From NCBI GenBank assembly GCA_016213825.1, contig JACQZP010000005.1, forward strand, positions 33,301 through 97,300: DNA of 64,000 bases, given 5' to 3'. The stretch comes from Acetobacterium woodii. Its GTDB lineage: Bacteria; Bacillota; Clostridia; Eubacteriales; Eubacteriaceae. Position 1 is the stretch's first letter. Each line of letters starts with the position of its first letter. This document shows, in pieces, positions 17,957-25,852 of the stretch. Made by a program: the position numbers and the translations under genes. The notes under the pieces are model-generated. The model worked only from the letters and a program-made list of their open reading frames with translations, was not told the DNA's origin and did no database searches.

Positions 17957-19326
17957 ATGATATTAGCTGTAATTCGATCAAAAATATTCAAAATGATGCA
18001 TTGGGAATATTTCCCAATGCTGATTTTTGCTTCTTTCATTCTACTGCTTCACCTTTTTGTTAGCCCCTCAGGAGATGACATTACCTATGGGAACGTTTTT
18101 TACAAAGAACCTATCCTGACTTTCATTTGTGATGCTTACAATAGTTGGAGTTCGCGAATTATTATTATGCCCATCGCAGCATTTTTTGCCGGGAATCCGT
18201 TTTGGCTTTTTTCGATTATAAATGTTCTGATTTACTTTCTATTATCTTTCATGATCTCTAAACTCTTTGTCTATGACAATAATCTCAAAACCAACTGGGT
18301 AATTGTCTTTCTTTTAGCCTGCGTCCCCTTTGTTTCGATGATGACAACCGCCGGATGGGTGGTAACCAGCGTTCATTATTTATGGCCCCTGACATTAGTT
18401 TAGTGGCAATTTATCCGATTAAAAAGATTTTCTTTAGGGAAAGAATTCGAGGGTACGAATATCCTCTTTATATTGTGGCGACCCTGTTCGGAATGAACAT
18501 GGAAATCGTTGCCGCTATCTTAGTGACGGTTTATCTTGTTTTCGCCATATATTTTATCTATAAAAAGTCACTTAACTGGTATCTGATCATCATGGCTATT
18601 GTTTTGCTGGGGAACATTGCTTTTATTTTTTTATGCCCGGGTAATGGGGTTCGGGAAGTATCTGAAATTGTCGCTAACTTTCCGGAGTATAGCACCTTTG
18701 GGTTTATCCAGAAACTGACTGTTTCAGCCACTTCACACGTGTTCAGTATTGACCAGAACTTCATTAATATTGTGGTCTTGGCGATGGCTTGGCTTTTTTG
18801 TTGGAATAAATACAAGTCATGGTTACCAAGAATAATTGGGATTAGTCCACTTATTTTTTGTGTTCTGATCAATATATTTCGGATTATTGTCTTAAGCCCT
18901 AAATTTGATTGTTTGTTTTGCTTATTAACAGGAAATACAATTGACGACTGGGTTACCTTTATTGGAATCACGACTGGCTATTTGGGATTTAATCATTATC
19001 TGTTACTCCTTTTTATGAGTTCTTTTGTTGTTTCGCTTTTACTGATAACATACCTTTTGTTCAAGGATTCAAATAAGTTGGGAGTTGCGGTTCTGGTAAT
19101 GGGGGCTTCAATTATGTCTCGAGTTGTGATGGGTTTTTCACCTACTGTTTATGAATCAGGTGCGCGAACGTTTTTATTTCAGTATGTCGCAATGGTTATC
19201 TTTGGCTTGCTTATGTATCAGGAATTTAACTCACTACTTACCCCTGTTAATCAGAAGAAGCTCTTTGTTGTTATGGGATTTATGGCAGTCTGTGGTTATC
19301 TGGAATCTTTTTTAAAATTAATTTAA
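17957..19326 (+). pseudogene. DUF6056-like membrane protein broken by a single-base frameshift
   Basis: Two reading frames join into one protein of about 456 residues, almost the length of the preceding paralogue (460). The first frame (17957-18403) ends after VTSVHYLWPLTLV. The second continues as AIYPIKKIFFRE with no gap in homology. Adding one T to the TTT at 18399-18401 restores PLTLVLVAIYPIKK. SPSGDDITYGNVFY is the outer-loop acidic motif, matching IADDFVYTFIFG in the paralogue. Either the gene is recently inactivated, it slips at the T run, or the read has an error. GGAGGG lies before the ATG at 17957. Confidence 0.75.
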
Positions 19327-19336
19327 TCCAAAAATC

Positions 19337-19412
19337 AAAAGCCACCCTCGGTGTGAACGGCGCTATTGTCAGCTTGACAGAGAGCCGTTGATACAGAGGG
19401 TGGCTATTATTT
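19337..19412 (+). terminator. Branched terminator structure between convergent genes
   Basis: GCCACCCTC (19341-19349) pairs with GAGGGTGGC (19396-19404). Nested inside are AACGGC/GCCGTT and a small TGTCA/TGACA hairpin. A-rich and T-rich flanks suit termination in both directions, for the membrane protein (+) and the LCP gene (-). Confidence 0.7.
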
Positions 19413-19423
19413 TAAGACGTTTT

Positions 19424-20689
19424 TTAATACGAGCCCGAATCGCTTGAGGCTCCTTTTACCGAAGTTTCAATTTCATCGCTGATTTCTGTTGCTGTGTCAG
19501 AAGGCGTGTAGGCCGTTTCATAAATAAACTTATAAAACGCTTCGATGTTTTCAACTAAGGTATTGGGAACAACATAGGATACCCCATCAAGGTTGTCCAG
19601 TGAAATGAGTTCATCGGTGGGGAAGCGGCTTTGTTCAATATCCTTAGACGGCATTAAGGCCAGATTTGCACCATATTTGATCATTTCCATGGTACTCAGG
19701 GAAGTTTGAACATAAGGCAAGGTAGACATGACCAGATTGTATTGATCCTGAAGATCGAGATCCAGAGCCTTCGATAATACTTGCTCAAATACCGTTCGTT
19801 GTCGTAATGTTCGATCAAAGTCCCCATCGCCGACATAGCGGACACGACAATAGGCTAAAGCTTGGGAGCCATCAACTACCTGAGGTCCAGTTTTTTCTAA
19901 AAATGGGGAGCCTGTCTCCACTTTTTCATTGACATCCATCAGATATTCATTAACCCAATCCAGTTCTTCTTCAGTTTTAATATCAACAGTAACACCGCCA
20001 ACGGCATTGACCATGGAAACCATCGCATTAAAATCAATAGTGACGTAATCAGTGATGGTGGTATCAAAATTCTTATTAATGGTTTGAAGTGCTAACGTGG
20101 GCCCGCCATAGGCATAGGCTGCATTAAGTTTATCATACTCATATTTATCATTTATATAAACATAGGTGTCCCGCATCAGTGAGGAGACTTTGACTTTGCT
20201 ATGTTCATAATCTGCTGTAGCAATCATAATGGTATCGGTTCGATCGCCTTCAACATCATCGCGTCCATCAACGCCGAATACCGCGACATTGACAATCTTA
20301 TGCTGTTTGGCAAAGCTGGCAGCTTCATCACTGATGCCATACTGCTTCAGGTTTCCCTTAAGATCACTGGTTACATTGCCTAAGAAAAAGGCATTGACTG
20401 CAAAACCGGTGGCCATCAGAAAAATAATAATCAGTAATAATGTTCGAAAGAATTTTTTGACCCAACCGCCATTCTTTTTCTTTTTTTTCTTTGCGACCGG
20501 AGCTGGAAGCGTTATCGGTTTGGTCTTTTCACGTTGCACGGCTTGTTTTTGCGTTGCTTGTTTGCGGATGGCTTGGGGTTGGGTAGCCTTGGTTCTCCGG
20601 GTGGTATCTTGTCTTGAGTTTTCGTTAGACTTTTTTTTAGGCGCAGGGCTTCGTCTATTTTCGATTACACTTTTTTTTCGATTATTCAA
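19424..20689 (-). CDS. LCP (LytR-CpsA-Psr) family glycopolymer-peptidoglycan ligase
   Basis: 421 residues, starting at TTG (20687-20689) with GAGGT 6 bases upstream. A long Lys/Arg/Gln-rich cytoplasmic tail (about 70 residues) precedes a single membrane helix (TLLLIIIFLMATGFAVNAFFLG). The LCP domain follows with FGVDGRDDVEGDRTDTIMIA, VSSLMRDTYVYI, KLNAAYAYGGP and DGSQALAYCRVRYVGDGDFDRTLRQ, whose Arg and Asp residues bind the polyprenyl pyrophosphate and metal. LCP enzymes attach teichoic acids or other polymers from lipid carriers to peptidoglycan outside the cell. Its place beside the glycan cluster fits that job. A Ser/Thr-rich acidic tail ends the protein. Confidence 0.93.
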   Translation of the reverse strand: MNNRKKSVIENRRSPAPKKKSNENSRQDTTRRTKATQPQAIRKQATQKQAVQREKTKPITLPAPVAKKKKKKNGGWVKKFFRTLLLIIIFLMATGFAVNAFFLGNVTSDLKGNLKQYGISDEAASFAKQHKIVNVAVFGVDGRDDVEGDRTDTIMIATADYEHSKVKVSSLMRDTYVYINDKYEYDKLNAAYAYGGPTLALQTINKNFDTTITDYVTIDFNAMVSMVNAVGGVTVDIKTEEELDWVNEYLMDVNEKVETGSPFLEKTGPQVVDGSQALAYCRVRYVGDGDFDRTLRQRTVFEQVLSKALDLDLQDQYNLVMSTLPYVQTSLSTMEMIKYGANLALMPSKDIEQSRFPTDELISLDNLDGVSYVVPNTLVENIEAFYKFIYETAYTPSDTATEISDEIETSVKGASSDSGSY

Positions 20690-20715
20690 ATTTTTACCTC
20701 ATTTGGAAATCATTC

Positions 20716-20738
20716 ATTTGCAAATAAAATTTGCAAAT
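20716..20738. repeat. Two copies of the palindrome ATTTGCAAAT 3 bp apart in the LCP leader
   Basis: ATTTGCAAAT occurs at 20716-20725 and 20729-20738. Each copy is self-complementary, and they lie about 27-49 bases before the LCP start codon, downstream of its predicted promoter. This looks like a tandem operator or an RNA element in the 5' leader. No known regulator can be named. Confidence 0.45.
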
Positions 20739-20840
20739 TTACAGCAGAGACGCATACTTGTCAGTATATTTCAATGGCAAGATGCATCTTTAATTTGGAA
20801 ATGAGTCCGAATTATTCTTTTTTTCGACTTCTAGTAGGGT

Positions 20841-20869
20841 ATTATATCATATTTGTAAAAATTTGTAAA
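20841..20869 (-). promoter_or_regulatory. SigmaA-type promoter of the LCP gene
   Basis: On the minus strand TTTACA (20869-20864) and TATAAT (20846-20841) are 17 bases apart. Transcription should begin near 20834, giving a leader of about 145 bases. It faces away from the promoter at 20911-20939. Confidence 0.65.
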
Positions 20870-20910
20870 AATATTATGAATGGAAAAAATCAATCGCTGA
20901 TAATTCTTGT

Positions 20911-20939
20911 TATACATTTTAGGAAAACTTTGTTATAAT
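20911..20939 (+). promoter_or_regulatory. SigmaA-type promoter of the coiled-coil gene pair
   Basis: TATACA (20911-20916) and TATAAT (20934-20939) are 17 bases apart, 41 bases before the ATG at 20981. Confidence 0.6.
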
Positions 20940-20980
20940 ATAAAGCAAAGATTGATACCGAATATAGGAGTGGGGTTATT

Positions 20981-21550
20981 ATGGCAAATGAACAGGAACT
21001 CAATGAAAAAAATGAGTACTTTGAATATGTTGAATCGCGCATTGAGAATTTAGAGAAACTGATTTTGAAAAAAGATGATGAATTAAAATCTCTGATTCTT
21101 AAAGCTGTCCAGGGTGGGGCAGTACTGACTGGGAAAAGTTTGAATGAGGATCAAGCGCCGTTAAATGAACAAGGTAATTTCGAGCGAGTATTTGAAGATC
21201 TCAAAGAAGAAGAGACTCGTTTTTTAGAAAGTGAAGGAGCGATCTCAACTTATCAGGCTGAGGAACTGAACAATCAGCTTGCGAACATTGAAAAACGAGA
21301 AAAAATGGTTCAGGACATGCTGGATTCATTGGGAACAGCCCTGGCTATCCTTAAAAAGCGTCACGAAGAAGTGAATCGAAAAGAAGAAACACTGAACCGG
21401 GAATATCAGAAACTTCAAGAAATTGAGGCGCTTTACCGAAATTCAGAAGGCTTGGACTCACTGAATGCATCGTTTGGCAAGTTTTCAATCAGTGAAGGGA
21501 GTTCTGAAGAAAACAGCAGAACTCACCTGAAAAATGACAGCAAGGAGTGA
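20981..21550 (+). CDS. Small coiled-coil protein, unknown function
   Basis: 189 residues, no signal peptide or membrane helix. It is rich in Glu, Lys, Leu and Gln. Heptad-like runs cover about residues 10-35 and 75-155 (EELNNQLANIEKREKMVQDM, then ILKKRHEEVNRKEETLNREY), so it is probably a cytoplasmic helical rod. I do not recognise a family. The stop codon is 4 bases before the start of a membrane-anchored coiled-coil protein, so the two probably form one complex. It is divergent from the LCP ligase, which suggests, without proof, a link to envelope assembly. AGGAGTGG precedes the ATG. Confidence 0.7.
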   Translation: MANEQELNEKNEYFEYVESRIENLEKLILKKDDELKSLILKAVQGGAVLTGKSLNEDQAPLNEQGNFERVFEDLKEEETRFLESEGAISTYQAEELNNQLANIEKREKMVQDMLDSLGTALAILKKRHEEVNRKEETLNREYQKLQEIEALYRNSEGLDSLNASFGKFSISEGSSEENSRTHLKNDSKE

Positions 21551-21554
21551 TTTG

Positions 21555-23135
21555 ATGAAACTAAGTTTTGGTAAATGCTGGGGTTTATTAATTTTTGATA
21601 TTATTGGTTTAGCTATTTCCGGATATGCTTTTTTATTGGGTTATCAGGTAATATCAACGCTCGCCAATGCAAATGCATATATTATTCTGATGGGATTTTT
21701 TGTTGGAATAAAAGTAATTGTTTTAGCCTTATATGATTTAAACCGAAATATGTTAGGTAAAAATATTCCGTTTATCGGTGGTGGGATCTCAATTCTGGGC
21801 AATGTAATAATTTTTGCCATGTGCTTTTTTCTGATCCCAGACGTTCCCATGACATTTTTTATTGGCTTGACCATTGCCGATTTTCTGATCATTACCTTGT
21901 GCCATTTTTTATGGTGGGTGCTCATTGGTAAGGATGATAACGATAACCGTGATGAGCGAGAATCCCAGAAAGAGAGCAAAAAAGCAGCAAAAACAAAAAA
22001 AGAATCCCCTAAAGAGTCAAAAAAAGAATCAGTAAAAACGGATAAAAATCCAGTGCAAGATGGTGGTAAAAAAAGAAAAAGTGAAAAAAAGACCTGGTTA
22101 TCCAAAGACGATGAAGAAGAGTCTGAGTATGATAGTATCTTTACCAGCCTTCTAGAAAATGAAAAAAGAGGCCAGCAGCGTTATGTTGAATCACCAAAGG
22201 CCAATGAACCACATGCATTTGAAGAAGAAAAACGCTATCAAACCAGTGATTTTTTAAATGAGATTAAAGAAAACTTAAAAAAAGAGAATAAAATACCGGT
22301 TCAGAAAATAGAAAATGAAGGTCCCTTCGGACTGAGTTCACCAGTTCAACAATCGAATCCAGTCCAAGATCGAATGCCAGTGGAATTAGCAACTCAGGAG
22401 TCGGTTAAAAAAAAAGAAACCCCAATTGAGCAAAATCGAACAAATTTCGATCAAAATGTGAAGACACCACTAAAAACATCCTTGCAGATGAACACATTGG
22501 AAGCAACAAATCCAATGCCATTAACGCAAGACGATAGTCTATTATTTTCGGATTTGCCAAGTGTCAAAGAAAAAAAATCGGGTCAGGGAAATATGGAGGC
22601 CTTTAATTTAAAGTCATCAGAAATTGATAGAAACGGTTCAGATGAAGAGGACTTTCTTTCGATTGAGCGGCGACTGGGCTATCTTTTTCATGAGATTGAA
22701 AAATCAATGAAGGAAACCAGCTATCTTCAAGGAGCAATCAGTGATTTCCAAAAAGAAGTGGAGAATTATGAACCAATTGCCGGCGATGAAAAAATTGTTG
22801 CCGCTGGAAATCTAATCCGCGAAAAATTAAAAATGATCATTGATAAACAATTCGTTGTAGATGAGGTTCTGGATGATCTGATTCGCTTATCTAAACTCAT
22901 TAATAAACGAATCAGTGATTTGGATGTCATTGAAGCGGGACTGAATCAACGAAAAATTGCCTTGGATCAAAAAGATTTATTATTGGTTGAAGCCCGTAAT
23001 CGAAACCCGATTGAACCGGAAATCGAGATTTTACCAGAGGAAGTAGTGCTTGAAAATCTTGACTCGGAGTTCATTGTCGCAGAAGGTGATTATGAGTCCA
23101 TCCGAAAATACTTAACCGAAAATCCTGAGGAATAA
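21555..23135 (+). CDS. Membrane-anchored coiled-coil protein, unknown function
   Basis: 526 residues from ATG 21555 with AAGGAG 7 bases upstream. An in-frame ATG at 21534 lies in the previous gene and lacks a ribosome site. Four membrane helices cover about residues 8-125. Then comes a highly charged Lys/Glu/Ser linker with repeats of KESKK type (about 130-185), a long disordered region with many Pro and Gln (to about 370), and a C-terminal helical domain (about 375-500) with likely coiled coils. No family is recognised. The layout suggests a scaffold tethered to the membrane that projects into the cytoplasm. Its end resembles the partner upstream (a motif of QRKIALDQKDLLLVEARNR type against KREKMVQDM types), but this is a weak impression. 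Confidence 0.7.
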   Translation: MKLSFGKCWGLLIFDIIGLAISGYAFLLGYQVISTLANANAYIILMGFFVGIKVIVLALYDLNRNMLGKNIPFIGGGISILGNVIIFAMCFFLIPDVPMTFFIGLTIADFLIITLCHFLWWVLIGKDDNDNRDERESQKESKKAAKTKKESPKESKKESVKTDKNPVQDGGKKRKSEKKTWLSKDDEEESEYDSIFTSLLENEKRGQQRYVESPKANEPHAFEEEKRYQTSDFLNEIKENLKKENKIPVQKIENEGPFGLSSPVQQSNPVQDRMPVELATQESVKKKETPIEQNRTNFDQNVKTPLKTSLQMNTLEATNPMPLTQDDSLLFSDLPSVKEKKSGQGNMEAFNLKSSEIDRNGSDEEDFLSIERRLGYLFHEIEKSMKETSYLQGAISDFQKEVENYEPIAGDEKIVAAGNLIREKLKMIIDKQFVVDEVLDDLIRLSKLINKRISDLDVIEAGLNQRKIALDQKDLLLVEARNRNPIEPEIEILPEEVVLENLDSEFIVAEGDYESIRKYLTENPEE

Positions 23136-23177
23136 GGCACTTTCAAACTAAGTATAGATAAAAAAATCTTAGTTCTA

Positions 23178-23215
23178 TGGTGTGCGCCACAATTGTACGA
23201 GTTTGGCGCACACCA
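23178..23215. repeat. Perfect 12-bp inverted repeat between the coiled-coil gene and the amino acid importer
   Basis: TGGTGTGCGCCA (23178-23189) and TGGCGCACACCA (23204-23215) flank a 14-base spacer. The stem is strong but no T run follows on the + strand, so it is either a poor terminator, an RNA stabiliser or a protein site. Confidence 0.6.
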
Positions 23216-23295
23216 GGAACAAATATATGTTATCCCGATCGATTATTTGGATAGCCAAAACCGTCTTTTTATCATAATTGATGGTTTTTTTTTTA

Positions 23296-23324
23296 TTGCG
23301 AATGTTTTATAAAAATGATATACT
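23296..23324 (+). promoter_or_regulatory. Promoter of the amino acid ABC importer
   Basis: TTGCGA (23296-23301) and TATACT (23319-23324) are 17 bases apart, and TG one base before the -10 gives an extended -10. The start codon is at 23395. Confidence 0.55.
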
Positions 23325-23394
23325 GCTACCTGTATAAAAGTGGGTGTATTGGCTAAAGATGCATCAAAACTTATTATTATTAGGAGGAAAAGAA

Positions 23395-24165
23395 ATGAAA
23401 AGAATCGCAAAGCTTGGTGTTTTGGTAATGGTAGCTGCAATGGTTTTATCACTTGCTGCCTGTTCCAGTGGAACAAAAACCAGTAGTGATACAAAAAAAT
23501 ATGTAATCGCTACAGATACAACATTCAAACCATTTGAGTATGAAAATGACAAAGGTGAACGTGTTGGTATTGATATTGATCTGTTAGCAGCGATTGCAAA
23601 AGATCAGGGATTTACATATGAATTGAAGGCAGTTGGATTTGATGCCGCCCTGGGTGAAGTTTCTTCGGGTCAATCCGACGGGATGATCGCTGGTATGAGT
23701 ATTACTGATGAGCGTAAAAAAACATTTGATTTTTCAGATCCATACTTTGATTCCGGCGTTGTTATGGCAGTTTCGGCTTCAAACAATGCAATTAAGTCCT
23801 ACGCCGATTTAAAAGGACAAAAAGTTGCTGTTAAAACTGGAACAGAAGGCGCAACCTTTGCTGAATCCATTAAAGATCAATATGGTTTTACAACAGTCTC
23901 TTTCCCAGACTCTGCTAATATGTATGAAGATGTCAAGGCTGGAAACTCGGTAGCCTTGTTTGAAGATTATCCAGTTATTGGTGATGCAATCGCCAGCGGT
24001 GTGCCACTTAAAATGGTTACTGACATGGAAAAAGGCAGCTCCTACGGCTTTGCTGTGAAAAAAGGTCAAAATTCAGAGTTGATCAAAATGTTTAATACTG
24101 GATTGGCTAACTTGAAAGCCAATGGCGAATATCAAAAAATTCTGGACACATATATCAAAAAATAA
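23395..24165 (+). CDS. Polar amino acid ABC importer, substrate-binding lipoprotein
   Basis: 256 residues from ATG 23395, with AGGAGG 7 bases upstream. The signal sequence ends in a lipobox (LSLAAC-SSG), so the mature protein is tethered to the outer leaflet. The family 3 solute-binding fold is shown by YVIATDTTFKPFEYEN, GIDIDLLAAIAKDQGF, DGMIAGMSITDERKKTFDFSDPY and KGQKVAVKTGTEGATFAES. Members bind glutamine, glutamate, histidine, arginine or related amino acids. The precise ligand is not decidable here. The permease and ATPase follow on the same strand, with a long hairpin in between. Confidence 0.93.
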   Translation: MKRIAKLGVLVMVAAMVLSLAACSSGTKTSSDTKKYVIATDTTFKPFEYENDKGERVGIDIDLLAAIAKDQGFTYELKAVGFDAALGEVSSGQSDGMIAGMSITDERKKTFDFSDPYFDSGVVMAVSASNNAIKSYADLKGQKVAVKTGTEGATFAESIKDQYGFTTVSFPDSANMYEDVKAGNSVALFEDYPVIGDAIASGVPLKMVTDMEKGSSYGFAVKKGQNSELIKMFNTGLANLKANGEYQKILDTYIKK

Positions 24166-24199
24166 TCTGTTAGAAAAAATTTGACACGTTATTAATTTT

Positions 24200-24241
24200 G
24201 AAATCATCTGATAGCAGCATTTTGTGCTGTCAGATGATTTC
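24200..24241 (+). terminator. Long intercistronic hairpin between binding protein and permease genes
   Basis: GAAATCATCTGATAGCA and TGCTGTCAGATGATTTC form a 17-bp stem with one G-T pair and a loop of 8 bases. No T run follows. Such hairpins often let some transcripts pass or protect the 3' end of the upstream message, giving more binding protein than permease. Confidence 0.65.
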
Positions 24242-24329
24242 TCTAAGTTATCTAAAAGTGTTTACTTGCGTGGATATTTGAATGTGAGTAAAGACTGTTG
24301 GACAACTGGAACCGTAGAAGGAGGTTGAC

Positions 24330-24995
24330 GTGAATATACCATCATTAATCGTACAGTATTGGCCCCGCCTATTGGCCGGATTGGCCTTGACGGTTGAAAT
24401 TACCATTATTTCCCTTATTTTAGCAGGCATTTTAGGCCTGGTATTTGGTCTCTTGTCGGTATCAAAGCGAAAAGGATTAAGAGGAATCGCACTTGTTTAT
24501 GTCGATATCGTTCGAGGAACACCTTTATTGGTACAGGCATTTTTCATCTACTTTGGTATTCCACAAGTGCTGGGAATTCAATCCGATCCCGTTGTTTCAG
24601 GCATTATTACCCTCAGTTTAAACGCCGGTGGCTACTTGGCCGAAATATTCAGAGGTGGTATCGAGTCCATCAGCAGAGGCCAGATGGAAGCTGCCAGAAG
24701 TTTAGGTTTGCCATATGGAATGGCCATGCGAAGCGTTATTTTACCACAAGCTGTGCGAACCATGACCCCAGCACTGATTAATCAATGCATTATTACTTTA
24801 AAGGATACATCTTTACTTTCTGTAATTGGGGTTACCGAATTAACCCAAACCGGAAGATTGATTATTGCTAATAATTACCAATCTTTTGAGGTATGGGCGA
24901 TTGTTGCGGCGATGTACTTTATTATTATTATGATCCTGTCAAAAATATCAAAACGAATTGAAAGGAAAATGTCTTATGGGAAAAGTAAAAATTAA
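24330..24995 (+). CDS. Polar amino acid ABC importer, permease (HisM/GlnP family)
   Basis: 221 residues starting at GTG 24330 with GGAGG 5 bases upstream. About five helices are visible. [15 protein letters not shown] near residue 70 is typical of the His/Glu/Gln permease family, and the cytoplasmic EAA loop reads [23 protein letters not shown], which docks with the ATPase. It forms the membrane channel for the amino acid bound by the upstream lipoprotein. Its 3' end overlaps the ATPase gene by 20 bases. Confidence 0.93.
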   Translation: MNIPSLIVQYWPRLLAGLALTVEITIISLILAGILGLVFGLLSVSKRKGLRGIALVYVDIVRGTPLLVQAFFIYFGIPQVLGIQSDPVVSGIITLSLNAGGYLAEIFRGGIESISRGQMEAARSLGLPYGMAMRSVILPQAVRTMTPALINQCIITLKDTSLLSVIGVTELTQTGRLIIANNYQSFEVWAIVAAMYFIIIMILSKISKRIERKMSYGKSKN

Positions 24996-25704
24996 GAACC
25001 TGAAAAAGAATTTTGGTGACTTAGAAGTCCTGAAGGATATTAACCTGGAAGTTAAAGAACAGGAAGTCATCTGCATCATCGGTGCTTCCGGTTCCGGTAA
25101 GAGTACCTTACTGCGCTGCATCAATGCCCTTGAAGACGCCAGTAGCGGTACCATCGAGGTTGACGGCAATGACATTACCAGAGCGGACGGCAATATTAAT
25201 AAATATCGTCAGGATATTGGCATGGTCTTTCAGCAATTCAATCTGTTCCCGCACATGACGGTTTTGAAAAATATTTCCTTTGCGCCAGTAGCACTTAAGC
25301 TTAAAACGAAAGCAGAAGCCGAAGAAGCGGCGCTAAAACTTTTGCGACGCGTTGATCTTGAGGAAAAAGCTAATGTTTATCCGGAACAGTTATCAGGTGG
25401 TCAGCAGCAGCGGGTCGCCATCGCCCGGGCTTTAGCAATGAATCCAGACGTGATGCTTTTTGATGAACCGACCTCGGCGCTCGACCCTGAAATGGTCGGT
25501 GAAGTTTTAAGCGTTATGAAACAGCTTGCCAAAGACGGAATGACCATGATCGTGGTTACCCACGAAATGGGCTTTGCCAGAGAAGTGGCTGACCGGGTCA
25601 TCTTCATTGATGAAGGATTTATTGTCGAAGAAGGACCACCAAGTGAGGTCTTTGGTAATCCCAAAAATCAACGAACCATTAATTTTCTGAATATGGTTTT
25701 ATAA
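24976..25704 (+). CDS. Polar amino acid ABC importer, ATP-binding protein (GlnQ/HisP family)
   Basis: 242 residues from ATG 24976 (GAAAGGAA about 10 bases upstream). It has Walker [10 protein letters not shown] (about residue 35), the Q-loop region [16 protein letters not shown], signature LSGGQQQR, Walker [14 protein letters not shown] and switch His in VVTHEMGFA. All catalytic residues are present. It powers the permease encoded just upstream. A strong terminator follows, so binding protein, permease and ATPase make a complete three-gene operon. Confidence 0.95.
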   Translation: MGKVKIKNLKKNFGDLEVLKDINLEVKEQEVICIIGASGSGKSTLLRCINALEDASSGTIEVDGNDITRADGNINKYRQDIGMVFQQFNLFPHMTVLKNISFAPVALKLKTKAEAEEAALKLLRRVDLEEKANVYPEQLSGGQQQRVAIARALAMNPDVMLFDEPTSALDPEMVGEVLSVMKQLAKDGMTMIVVTHEMGFAREVADRVIFIDEGFIVEEGPPSEVFGNPKNQRTINFLNMVL

Positions 25705-25756
25705 ACCTCATTTCGTAAGCACGATATTAACCTTATCGGGCACAAATTTAATAATC

Positions 25757-25788
25757 GGACCACCTCTAGTTATGAGGTGGTTTTTTTA
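25757..25788 (+). terminator. Intrinsic terminator of the amino acid importer operon
   Basis: ACCACCTC (25759-25766) and GAGGTGGT (25774-25781) form an 8-bp stem with a 7-base loop and a run of seven T. Confidence 0.9.
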
Positions 25789-25852
25789 TCTGATGGTAAA
25801 GTTCCCTAATAATGGGTATAATGGAAAAGAACAATAGAGAGGGGAAATAATA

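Noticed and set aside
18558..18971. 137-codon minus-strand frame opposite the frameshifted membrane protein
   Set aside because: Codes for no recognisable protein and is antisense to conserved membrane helices.
20229..20804. 191-codon open frame on the plus strand opposite the LCP gene
   Set aside because: Antisense to a clear LCP domain; the product has a long Phe run from the Lys-rich segment.
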